Shown here in pieces: positions 1 through 8,587 of a DNA stretch of 64,000 nt. The notes beneath the pieces were generated by a model. The model saw only the letters and a list, made by a program, of their open reading frames with translations. It was not told where the DNA came from and ran no database searches. Position 1 is the stretch's first letter, and each line of letters starts with the position of its first letter. The position numbers and the translations under genes were made by a program. Source of the stretch: Antedon mediterranea (taxonomy: Eukaryota > Echinodermata > Crinoidea > Comatulida > Antedonidae); contig NC_092672.1 in assembly GCF_964355755.1 (NCBI RefSeq), forward strand, positions 35,396,501 to 35,460,500. The letters run 5' to 3'.

Positions 1-1188
1 GAGTATGACTTGTCCATCAAGTTCCTTCAGTCTGCATTGTATAACAGCATACAGTTTCATGGTGCTAAAAGCTTGAAGGCGGCCCTGGGCTACCACCTGC
101 TTGCCCGTGTGCAGTCATGCAAGGGCAACTTCCGAGGTGCATTGAAGAACGAGAAAGGAGCATATCAAATCTACAAACAACATGCAAGTACCTTTTTTGT
201 CACCTGTATTCCCAAGTGTTGTAAGCCCATAGTCAGTGGGATTCAAATGTTTTAATGGACTTACTTTTTAGGCTTGTGCAAACGCGACTCTGCAGCTCAC
301 TATGTCGGTTGGTCGGTCGGTAAACACTAACCTAAATTTGAGAACGCGACTACAGCCATGTATATGGCCTTGTTGCCTGAAGTGACCTTTTCAAAAGAGA
401 CCAGCAGAAGATGTGCTGGGTAGGCTTAGCTAGCCTAGCTAGCCTTTTGTCAGAAACTTGCCACACTGTAAAATTCCTGGCTACAGGCTTGCATTTTCTT
501 TAAATAACTTTAGTTGCATTATTAATTTACAAATATTTTTTTTTTCAGTATGGTGAAACTCACGACAAAACCAAAGAAAGTTCAGAATGTTTGAAGTATC
601 TTACTCACCAAGCTGTCACCTTGCAAAAAACAGTAGGTTTTATTAAAAAATAAAATAATATTTAAATCAAAATAAAGTATTCTTGTAGAGCATGTTTACG
701 ATAACATTTCTTGTCTTTCTACAGATGAATGAAATAAAGAAAGCCGGTCCACGAGCAGCTATGCAGCCGTTTAATATAACGCCACCATCGTTTTCTAGTG
801 TTCTAGAAACCATAGACATGATCAATGGAATATTTCGTATTCCATTTACGTATGTTTAACTTTTTATTGTTTTTATTTACAAAATGAAAAAAACATTTTT
901 CATATTGGTGCATACTGTATATATAACAATGAATTAAAAAAATGTTGTTTACATTACAGTGTAAGAGCAGTACCTAAAGAAGGGGGTGAAAAGAAAACAG
1001 AAGAAAATGGGGAAGAAATGGCAAAGGAAACGAAAGAAAAACATACAGAAAAGGAGAAAGAAAATACACAGACAGAAGTGAAGAAAGAAGATGAAGGACT
1101 GGACGAACCTAGCAGTCCAAGCAGTCTGGAAGAGGAGCCTAGTAGCCCTGTTAGTGACCTAGCTAGTGATGACAGCGTTACTAGGTAA
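1..1188 (+). CDS. CLUH: Clustered mitochondria protein homologue (CLUH), last four exons
   Basis: CLUH is a cytosolic RNA-binding protein needed for normal mitochondrial distribution and for expression of nuclear-encoded mitochondrial mRNAs. Only the C-terminal part is in the window; the gene enters from the left. Exons are 1-183, 549-632, 725-849 and 960-1188, with stop TAA at 1186-1188. The joined product reads through the TPR-like part (SLKAALGYHLLARV), then YGETHDKTKESSECLKYL and QAVTLQKTMNEI, which match the CLUH C-terminus as I know it. The last exon encodes a Glu/Lys-rich, then Ser/Pro-rich acidic tail, expected to be poorly conserved. Introns 2 and 3 are GT-AG; intron 1 appears to be GC-AG (GCAAGT donor at 184), because a GT donor at 188 would shift frame into a stop. 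Identification rests on remembered family sequence, not a search. Confidence 0.88.
265..374 (+). repeat. Short interspersed 'TCGCG-stem' element in CLUH intron 1
   Basis: A roughly 110-bp element that begins with a diverged TCGCG stem, runs through CTCACTATGTCGG and a short TCGG run, then CGCGACT, and ends in ATGTATATGGCCTTGTT. The same element recurs at 28043-28149 and, in part, at 3283-3330, 5150-5250, 27597-27665, 42201-42305 and 46690-46815. It shows no coding capacity. Its class is unknown to me; a MITE-like element is the simplest reading. Confidence 0.6.
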
Positions 1189-1259
1189 CATAGCAACAAC
1201 AAAAAGAACAGAAAATTATAAACATAATTGTATTGGAAAAAATACACTTTTACCTCCAA

Positions 1260-1265
1260 AATAAA
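1260..1265 (+). promoter_or_regulatory. Probable poly(A) signal of CLUH
   Basis: AATAAA lies about 70 bases after the CLUH stop codon, in an A-rich stretch with a second AATAAA-like word near 1283. The spacing suits a short 3' UTR. The cleavage site is not visible from sequence alone. Confidence 0.5.
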
Positions 1266-1504
1266 ACAAAAAAAAATAACAAAATAAAACAAATTATATG
1301 AATTTAAACAAATTTATATGGTGCTGTCTCGATAGGGATTTGAGGCTGTCTGTCTGTGTGTCTGTAGATTTTGTGTCCAAGAAAATATAGTTTGAAAAAC
1401 TTACTAGCCATCTTCCTAAGTATATGTATATGCCGAAACATGTCTTCCTTCTATTAGCAATAGTAATAGATTGTGGCTAGAACTAGTTCTAGCTGTTCTG
1501 TCTG

Positions 1505-1905
1505 TTAGGCCTAGGTCAGGTCTTGTGTTACTGCTAGGCCTAGGTCAGGTCTTGTGTTACTGCTAGGCCTGGGTCACTTGTGTAACTGCTAGGCCTGGGT
1601 CACTTGTGTAACTGCTAGGCCTGGGTCACTTGTGTAACTGCTAGGCCTGGGTCACTTGTGTAACTGCTAGGCCTGGGTCACTTGTGTAACTCCTAGGCCT
1701 GGGTCACTTGTGTAACTGCTAGGCCTGGGTCACTTGTGTAACTGCTAGGCCTGGGTCACTTGTGTAACTGCTAGGCCTGGGTCACTTGTGTAACTGCTAG
1801 GCCTGGGTCACTTGTGTAACTGCTAGGCCTAGGTCACTTGTGTAACTGCTAGGCCTAGGTCACTTGTGTAACTGCTAGGCCTAGGTCACTTGTGTAACTG
1901 CTAGG
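1505..1905. repeat. 26-bp minisatellite downstream of CLUH
   Basis: About 15 tandem copies of a 26-bp unit with core CTAGGCCTGGGTCACTTGTG. The first two units are longer or variant (AGGTCAGGTCTTGTG) and the last few read AGGCCTAGGTCAC, so variants are clustered by position, as expected from unequal exchange. It starts about 320 bp after the CLUH stop. Confidence 0.93.
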
Positions 1906-1909
1906 CCTG

Positions 1910-2350
1910 ACTGGACACTGGACCTACAGTAGTGTGTGTACCTATTAATGTTCTCATACAATGCAATAACATACCTTCATCATCTACTTTTTATTTTTTT
2001 AAGAGTGATTATTCTCCGTTAATCTTTTATTTTTTACTAAATACATAGCGATGATTAATATTTAATCAATTAGCCCATATTTTCCATATTACTGTAGAAA
2101 AAAACCTTGATAAAAATTCTCCCACAAATATTATTGGGTTTTCTGATTAAATTCTTGTTCATTGCCAAATTAAATTGACACTACTGTATTTTTTTGGTCT
2201 TAATATTGTTAATAATAGTGATAATTTAAGTTGGTGAAAATTATTGAATTTTACCAAACAATATTTGTGTTTTTTTATAATTATGAATTGGCCAATAATG
2301 TTAAATATTACAATACAGTATAACATTTGAATATGATTCATTTATCAAAC
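1910..2350. other. AT-rich spacer, nothing recognised
   Basis: No supported gene or element. The short open frames here are low-complexity AT-rich sequence. Confidence 0.5.
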
Positions 2351-3240
2351 ACAATTTGTAATAGTTAATTGCTGTGTTGTAACAGTAATTAAACCTTGTT
2401 TATTTTGTCTGCCCTTAAATTTGTTTTGTATATTGGTATACAGGAGTTGACACTAATATTTCATATTCCGCAACTATAGTAGTAGTAAATTACTGTAAAT
2501 TACAGAATAGTGGGATCTCACTATAGTTACTGGCTATACACACAGCTGCTTGCATACAGCTGTAGGACTGCCTATGTGTGTATAGGCACAGCTGCTGTGT
2601 GTATAGCCACATACTTTTACTATGCTAGCTGAAATTTCAACAAATGGATGTACAATTTAAAAAGAATGGCATTTTGTTACACCGTTAATTTAGACGGTAT
2701 TACGTTAGTTGTGTGTTTTTGATTTTAAGTGCAGTGCCAATAATCTTTTAAACTCCCAAATTTACAATGGGGGTCATTTAATTTAATGTATTCAAATTTG
2801 GCTATATGCACTACCTACTACCAATAATGATTTACTTGATAATTCAAGTTACAATTCACATTTAGTTGTTACTGTGTTGTAACAGTAATTATTCATATTT
2901 TGGGTTTGTTGCATATTTTGCGCAATAATAAATAAAATGTTTTGAAGTTATTGATTTAGGCCTATGAAATACGGTTTGTAGTTTAAATCATAAATTGGTT
3001 TGTATGCGTGATGAATCCTGAAAGTTAGAAATATTATTGTCTTTATTGTTCACAATGTTTAAGATATAACATTGTATCCATCAATTGTTTGTAGAACACT
3101 GTACTACAAATGTTCAATAAAACCCGGAATATATGAAAATCATCCTGTAGCCTACTCGGCGACAATTTTTTTTGTAATATCTGTGTGAATTGTACGAGTT
3201 GTCATTTCGATCCTTTTTTTAATTTGGTCCTAAAAGACAT
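2350..3240. repeat. Ancestral-form copy of the minisatellite-bearing cassette
   Basis: This block aligns with the ends and interior of 11060-16410: the words GGAGTTGACACTA, GGGGGTCATTTAATTTAATG, GCGCAATAATAAATAAAATG, AATAAAACCCGGAATATATG and CTCGGCGACAAT occur in the same order in both. Here the segments that form the 37-bp unit (GTTATTGATTTAGGCCTATG, about 2945) and the 55-bp unit (GTTTGTAGAACACTGTACTA, about 3090) each occur once. No coding potential is evident; it could be a LINE 3' UTR or a DNA element. Confidence 0.75.
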
Positions 3241-3324
3241 CATAAAGACAACACACGCTTAGGCTCGCATAAACGAACTTCATTTTTTAGTCGCAACAGC
3301 TCACTATGTCGGTCGGTAAACGAG

Positions 3325-3445
3325 TGTTGACAAAGTGCGAGGCAGCGAGGCATGACAAATATTTGTGCGAGGCATCATTTTATCATTTCCAAAAGTGCGA
3401 GGCATATAGTTTACAATTTCAAAAAGGTGCGAGGCATATCTTAAC
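3325..3445 (+). repeat. Spaced GCGAGGCA repeats, left arm of an inverted pair
   Basis: Five copies of GAGGCA, most as GCGAGGCA, are spread over about 110 bp with AT-rich spacers. The reverse complement of the same arrangement (TGCCTCGC) is at 5040-5145. Both sides also carry partial TCGCG-stem repeats, so 3.28-5.25 kb looks like one fold-back unit. Confidence 0.6.
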
Positions 3446-4365
3446 GTGCTATTATAACGTGCCTAATAATCAATCGATACAAGCGTATCTAAATAGATTC
3501 GTGTATACACTCATCATGTTGTTTATTTTTATGTAACGATTGTTTTTTCATTCAAGTCATATCGTGTCAAATTTTTCTTTTACAAAAGTGCCCAAACTAC
3601 GGTTCAAAAATCTGAACGACAGTCTTCAACTTTCGATAAACAATAATTGTTATAGCGACACACTCATCAAATGACTGCAATGTTTGTTGGCATTTCGAGC
3701 GTGTTCACTCACATGTCTCTCGAACATAGCAGAGTGAAAATAATATTTTGTCACACCCCTGCGCCTAGATCCGGTAGACCCGAGAGATGGAAAATCCCTC
3801 TGTACTATTTAGCAGGTAGCGGAATGATTCAGCCCTCAGCTCAGAGGATTGTGGTGCATTCCCCTCCTATAGCACGTGGTTTCAGCAGCAACGCACAGAC
3901 TTCTCTCTGAGCGGCGTGCCAAAGACATTTTTGACATTCCATTCTCTAGGAACAACACGTGTACCTCTCTCGCAAATAAGGTGAACAGCGATTGCCAGAA
4001 CAAGTTCAATAACTGGCGGTGAATAAAAGGTAACTGATATGGCGATCCAATAACATGCCGCAAAGAAAAAAATTGCGACAGAATTCTGGAGCGCGTGTGA
4101 AAAAAGACTTACGTCCGACAATTGTAATACTAGGCCTAAAATTAAACTTAATATGCTTAGCCCTAACCTAGATAAGAGGCCTATGTAGAAAATAATTTAA
4201 TCAATTTTGATATAATAATAATTGGTGTAATATTTAATAATGATACACTATTCCTGTTTTAGTAAGCTAGGTATATTACGAACGATTTTTATTTATTGTT
4301 GTCCATGTACGTACTAATAAACCTGGCGCTAGTTTCCTTCGCTTGTATTTTTACTCCAAATTTGA
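3446..4365. other. Interior of the fold-back unit, no gene recognised
   Basis: Several short overlapping frames on both strands at 3671-4121 have no recognisable domain and look fortuitous. No other structure seen. Confidence 0.4.
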
Positions 4366-4369
4366 TAAC

Positions 4370-4925
4370 TAACTTTATCGTGTGAATACCACACCTTAGA
4401 AGTATACCTCATGAGTACTTTAATGAAAGAATCACATAAAAAGTAACAAATAAATCCTTAAATTAATGATTTTACAGGCGTGTTTCTCGCACACTGTTCG
4501 CGAATTTCACTTATTCAATGTTCAATACCTACCTAGTCTAGACCTAGGACATCCTACTAAGGATATTATGATGAATTTTTCTATTTTATTCTTTAAAAGG
4601 TTACCAAAACCGTGTACATTATCAACAGTACACCGGTGAACAGTAACATTTTTCCTTACTGACAGTGACAAAATCTATTGAAATTGTACTTGATTTTCAC
4701 CAAATAATGCGTTAAATATAAATGGATTCCACAGAGTTTTTAGCCCTCTAATTAATTTTGCTCTTTTGGCGTTCCATAGAAACCAAAATATTGAACATTG
4801 AGTGTGCGAAATGCGAGAAAAACAACGTCTGTAAAATCACCAATTTAATGGATTTATTGTTACTTTTATGTGATTTTTTTTCATTAAAGTAGGCCTACTA
4901 ATTCTAAGCTGTGGTATTCAGGATA
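4370..4925. repeat. Inner inverted repeat (arms about 4370-4525 and 4770-4925)
   Basis: The left arm contains ACTTTAATGAAAGAATCACA and ATGATTTTACAGGCG. The reverse complement of the right arm gives ACTTTAATGAAAAAAAATCA and GTGATTTTACAGACG. Arms are about 150 bp, diverged, with a loop of about 245 bp, nested inside the GCGAGGCA inverted pair. Confidence 0.7.
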
Positions 4926-5039
4926 AAGTTGGTTAAAATACAAGGCAGGTGCAAAAGGAAACTAGCCTAGCGGGCCTAGGCCTATAGGCTACTTCAATTT
5001 CGGTGATTTCCTGCCTTGCAATTTTGAGAAATGATAAAA

Positions 5040-5145
5040 ATATGCCTCGCATTTTTTGATGATGGTAAAACGATGCCTCGCATAAATTTCTGACTTGCCT
5101 CGCATGCCTTCCCTGCCTCGCGTGCCTCGCTGCCTCGCACTTTGT
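5040..5145 (-). repeat. Spaced GCGAGGCA repeats, right arm
   Basis: Seven copies of TGCCTCGC or GCCTCGC (reverse complement of GCGAGGCA), closely spaced at the 5100-5140 end and wider toward 5040. This mirrors 3325-3445. The right arm has more units than the left, so copy number has changed since the arms formed. Confidence 0.6.
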
Positions 5146-5279
5146 TACTACCCTCGGTAAACACCAAATAAAATTTACGCACACGACTGCAGCCATGTAT
5201 ATGGTCTTGTTTTTAGTCGCGTTGCAACGCGGCTCTACAGCTCACTATTTTAGTGTTCTTGAGTAGGCCTATCCGTGCA

Positions 5280-5634
5280 AAAAACAAGTATGACAAGTTT
5301 AGGTGCTTGAAATGGCCACACCAGTAAATAAGTCGAGTAACAATAAGGAACAACATTGAAACTGGTACAACGTAATGTTACATTTGTATGGTGTGTAACC
5401 TTTCAATCAATATTTAATATCTATTTCTAAAAACATTTTTTTACACAAATAAGCAAATAAAAACACATTTCGTTTTCTAATTTACCTTTTGTTCTCCCAT
5501 TATCTATATACAAAGTTGATCTATCATTAACAAAAAAGATTATTCAATCCATCCATCTTCCCTCACAAAAGATTGAATTATTTTCTTAAATGTCCTACAT
5601 ACTATTTATGTTGTATCATCTTTTATTAAATAAT
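5280..5634. repeat. Duplicated 3' flank of membrane-protein copy 1
   Basis: Matches 38300-38737 in order (ATGACAAGTTTAGGTG, AATAAGTCGAGTAACAATAA, ACATTGAAACTGGTACAACG). It is the 3' flank shared by copies 1 and 4, which shows these two blocks are duplicates. Copies 2 and 3 do not carry it. Confidence 0.75.
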
Positions 5635-5949
5635 CAGTAATGGGGCCAGCGGGGGTGGAGGAATTGTATATACAGTAAAAATATTTTGCGTTCACTTAGT
5701 AGTTTCGGCGCATTAGGCGCCTAGACCCACGTGACGTTCCATTTTTGACCGCGAGTACGTCGGGGTAGGTGGGGCGCTATTACCCTTTAAATGCACTGCA
5801 TTGTCGATCTAAACATTAGGTACGCACTTGTCTGGCGGTGTCCCTTTGTACGAATCGTTCAACATTGGGCACAGCTCATTGCGTATAATTGCTAATAGAA
5901 CGCGCGCGGGGGCCTTGACTTCCCACCCCCGTCGTTGGCGCCATCACTG
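5635..5949 (-). mobile_element. 315-bp non-autonomous hAT element, inserted in the 3' end of copy 1
   Basis: The left end CAGTAATGGGGCCAGC and the reverse complement of the right end, CAGTGATGGCGCCAAC, form terminal inverted repeats of the CAGTGGTGGCGCCAG type seen at 21521. Flanking 8-mers TAAATAAT and TTCATAAT match at 6 of 8, as expected for an old target duplication. The inside (GCGTTCACTTAGTAG, GTACGCACTTGTCTGGCGG) matches the 21.5 kb and 38.7 kb elements. Its right end replaces the last residues of the copy 1 protein. Confidence 0.78.
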
Positions 5950-7463
5950 TTCATAATTTCATACCAATTTTCAGACAGTCGTGTTTTGAAATATTCTTTA
6001 ATGTCTTGCCGAATGCGTTTTTCAATGATAATTTTTGTACTCTCTTCTTCCGACTTCTTCCGTAGTAATACCTCAAAAAAAGGTACAATACCAGCAATTG
6101 CAACAGCTACATATAGCTTCACTTGTTTTAACTCGTCGTAATCAGCGATGGTCTTTAGCGTTGAGAAACCTACCCACATTACTAGGCTCAGAATTAGAAG
6201 TTTCATGATTATAGTTAGACGTTCGGTCTCTGGTGGTCTATACTTTGTTACAATGGTGTCAAAGAAAGTCTTTTCAATTGCAGTTAAGCCTTCAGTATCT
6301 TGCCGTATTACGAGTAAAGATGTGCTATCACTTGATGGTTCAGCATATTCTGCTGCAGTGCTATCTGATTGTACAGATACAGACGTATGACCTGCTGAAA
6401 GAGAATCTGTAGGTTGCGGATTAAATGCAGATTCTGCTGCAGTGCTATCTGATTGTACTGATACAGACGTATGACCTGCTGAAAGAGTATCTATAGGTTG
6501 TGGATTAAATGCAGATTCTGCTGCAGTGCTATCTGATTGTACAGATACAGACGTATGACCTGCTGAAAGAGTATCTATAGGTTGTGGGTTAAAAGCAGAT
6601 TCTGCTGCAGTGCTATCTGATTGTACAGATACAGACGTATGACCTGCTGAAAGAGTATCAGTAGGTTGCGGGTTAAAAGCAGATTCTGCTGCAGTGCTAT
6701 CTGATTGTACAGGGGCAGAAGTTTGATCTGAAAAAATGTAGTTATTTTGTGGAAGCCACCAAATTTTCAGGAAATAATGATTCCGTTTCATCAGAAGGTT
6801 CAATATAATACTTACTATCGTCTCATGCTCCTCGCCATCTTCGCCATCGTTTTTAAATTGTGGAAAAGATGGCAGTTTCTCACCAGAAACTTGCACCTTG
6901 TTATTTTTTATTAACTCATCAAATGCTGAAATCACTTGCTGTAGGAGAACCACATATCCTTTGTAATAATCTGTTATAATTGAAATGACGTAACCAAGCA
7001 CAATTAAAATAATCGCTGCAACGGCTCCAGCGGTACCAGGGTTCACCAGCAAACCGATGTAGAAGTACCAAATAATATTAAATATGTGCGGAGTGATTAA
7101 TTTTACATTTGCAAACAGAACAATCAACATATTAATACCGTACATCAATATCACTATGTAGATTGTCACAACTTTACAACTATTTACCATGCCTACTGGG
7201 TGTAATAGCATGAAACGCAAGGAAATATGAACAATTGGTAGAGACATAGCAATAGTGAAAATACCGTAGCCTATTAAGAACGGTACTCCAAGAATACAAA
7301 GCATAGTAATATGTATTACTTTATTGTTTATTTTTGTAAAACAGTCCCGAAACCAGTTTAACCCATTCTTCCAGTGGGAAATTGAAACAATCAACTTCAT
7401 ATGTTCCTTCATTTCAAACGAAAGTTTGTGTAAACCACTGTAATTATTTTTTGGAAGTTTCAT
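5892..7463 (-). CDS. Membrane-protein family, copy 1, C-terminal reading frame (523 codons)
   Basis: Not recognised as any named family. It aligns with about residue 340 to the end of the intact copy 2 (28154-30301): the pore-like segment YIGLLVNPGTAG, then YYKGYVVLLQQVISAFDELI, the block DTEGLTAIEKTFFD, two hydrophobic helices (WVGFSTLKTI and VAVAIAGIV) and a charged C-terminal helix. Two things are odd. A Ser/Thr-rich 28-residue repeat is inserted five times in the linker. The last 18 residues (after YEIMNSDG) come from a hAT element at 5635-5949 rather than from the family tail, which ends NTFQ.VTCL. Its ATG overlaps the stop of the upstream frame (TAATG). In eukaryotes this most likely reflects a frameshift in one ancestral ORF, so the gene is probably decaying. 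Confidence 0.6.
   Translation of the reverse strand: MKLPKNNYSGLHKLSFEMKEHMKLIVSISHWKNGLNWFRDCFTKINNKVIHITMLCILGVPFLIGYGIFTIAMSLPIVHISLRFMLLHPVGMVNSCKVVTIYIVILMYGINMLIVLFANVKLITPHIFNIIWYFYIGLLVNPGTAGAVAAIILIVLGYVISIITDYYKGYVVLLQQVISAFDELIKNNKVQVSGEKLPSFPQFKNDGEDGEEHETIVSIILNLLMKRNHYFLKIWWLPQNNYIFSDQTSAPVQSDSTAAESAFNPQPTDTLSAGHTSVSVQSDSTAAESAFNPQPIDTLSAGHTSVSVQSDSTAAESAFNPQPIDTLSAGHTSVSVQSDSTAAESAFNPQPTDSLSAGHTSVSVQSDSTAAEYAEPSSDSTSLLVIRQDTEGLTAIEKTFFDTIVTKYRPPETERLTIIMKLLILSLVMWVGFSTLKTIADYDELKQVKLYVAVAIAGIVPFFEVLLRKKSEEESTKIIIEKRIRQDIKEYFKTRLSENWYEIMNSDGANDGGGKSRPPRAFY
6345..6725 (-). repeat. 84-bp coding minisatellite in copy 1
   Basis: The word TGCTGCAGTGCTATCTGATT recurs exactly every 84 bases at 6351, 6435, 6519, 6603 and 6687. 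Each unit keeps frame and encodes a 28-residue Ser/Thr-rich block (minus strand, QSDSTAAESAFNPQP then LSAGHTSV). Units are nearly identical. Copies 2 and 3 lack the array and have only a short Ser/Thr/Asn linker here, so the expansion is specific to copy 1. Confidence 0.95.
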
Positions 7464-8587
7464 TATCTTTTTAGAATTAAACGAACATCCATACTTCTTC
7501 TAATTTTGTGCAAATTAGATAAGTTTATTAAATGAGTTTCAACCCAGACTTGACGCGCTAAACAGCTTATCAACAGAAGGAGGCAAAAAATTATTAGTGG
7601 TACATTAATGAAAATACTTTGGCAATACAGATAATGAGGCATACACTCTGGAATGACTTTAAGCGCTGCACGACGACGGTTAAAAGAATTACTGTCCAAC
7701 AAATTAGCAATGATGTAAGGTATATATTGTAGCAAACCGACAAGTGCCCATAGTATCAGCCAACGTAGAATAAAAATACAGTTATACTGATTTCCACTAT
7801 GTATTAGAAAATACTTAGGCCCCATTGGTAGATCAGTCTGTAAGCTCAAATATTCTTGTCCGTTCTCAGTCATTGGTTTTACGTGACACAAAAACGAGAC
7901 AAGGAACCAAATAAAATAGGGTGCGAATATGGAACTAAGCCAGTTAATTATCTTATACAAGGAATGTTTCATAAATTTACTAAGTTTAACTGACCCATCG
8001 TCTGAAATTTGCCAGCATTGAAAGTACGTACTGATTTGAAGAATAGAGTAATAAGCCGCAGACGCTAAAGACCAATCCCATACGTTAAAACTGTCAAGCT
8101 GTCGTTCAATACAGACCTCTTGTTTCGCATCTTTGTCACTTTCGAGCTGAAGAAGGGAATTTGCAATTACGTTCAATTTGTCTTCGTTGTCAGCTTCAAA
8201 GAAACACTCTGGTATGGAGGTGACGTTTAAGGAGATGTGTTCCACACTAGGAGACAGAGTTCCCAGTGATAGGAATTCAAAATCAAATGGAAAAGTCAAA
8301 AGGAGTTCACCGATTTCCCCGACAGCCACAACCCAATGGTTGACGTCAATGACTGTTGTATTTTCATAAAAACTTTTTCCAACAGAATCAGAAGCATCAA
8401 CAAAAGATAACAACTTTACGTTGATAAAGACAGCATCACCTTCCAAGAGTTCTTGCAAGACATCTGTGCCATCCATCTCTAGTAGACAGGTAGTGTTATC
8501 GGACTGGATCCTTGCAGAGATGTCTCTGGATGACGTCACAATGAACATGGTTGCCAGAAGAACTAAGATGCTCCGAGAACGTGTCAT
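7463..8587 (-). CDS. Membrane-protein family, copy 1, N-terminal reading frame (374 codons)
   Basis: Start chosen at the ATG giving MTRSRSILVLL, because copies 2 and 3 start at the same place; an upstream in-frame ATG at 8626 adds 13 residues without family support. The protein begins with a hydrophobic signal-like segment, then an ectodomain of about 170 residues with conserved Cys (CLLEMDGTDVLQELL, PECFF, VCIER, CWQIS) and NxS/T sites, a first transmembrane helix (FIWFLVSFLCHV) and the signature DLPMGPKYFLIHSGN followed by further helices. The frame ends in a run with no family match (HKIRRSMDVRLILKR) before TAATG, as expected after a frameshift. Function unknown. Confidence 0.6.
   Translation of the reverse strand: MTRSRSILVLLATMFIVTSSRDISARIQSDNTTCLLEMDGTDVLQELLEGDAVFINVKLLSFVDASDSVGKSFYENTTVIDVNHWVVAVGEIGELLLTFPFDFEFLSLGTLSPSVEHISLNVTSIPECFFEADNEDKLNVIANSLLQLESDKDAKQEVCIERQLDSFNVWDWSLASAAYYSILQISTYFQCWQISDDGSVKLSKFMKHSLYKIINWLSSIFAPYFIWFLVSFLCHVKPMTENGQEYLSLQTDLPMGPKYFLIHSGNQYNCIFILRWLILWALVGLLQYIPYIIANLLDSNSFNRRRAALKVIPECMPHYLYCQSIFINVPLIIFCLLLLISCLARQVWVETHLINLSNLHKIRRSMDVRLILKR

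Noticed and set aside
954-1292. Minus-strand ORF of 112 codons over the last CLUH exon
   Set aside because: It is the antisense shadow of the Glu/Lys/Ser-rich exon and has only low-complexity Phe/Ser content.
3325-5145. GCGAGGCA clusters as CRISPR repeats
   Set aside because: The repeats are too short, irregularly spaced and inverted between the two sides.
6728-6815. Possible 88-nt intron in copy 1 (GTAAGT donor, TTTTTTCAG acceptor on the minus strand)
   Set aside because: Removing 88 bases shifts the frame and destroys the downstream conserved block (DTEGLTAIEK). Copies 2 and 3 have no intron here. The segment looks like a frame-scrambled version of the Ser/Glu-rich linker.
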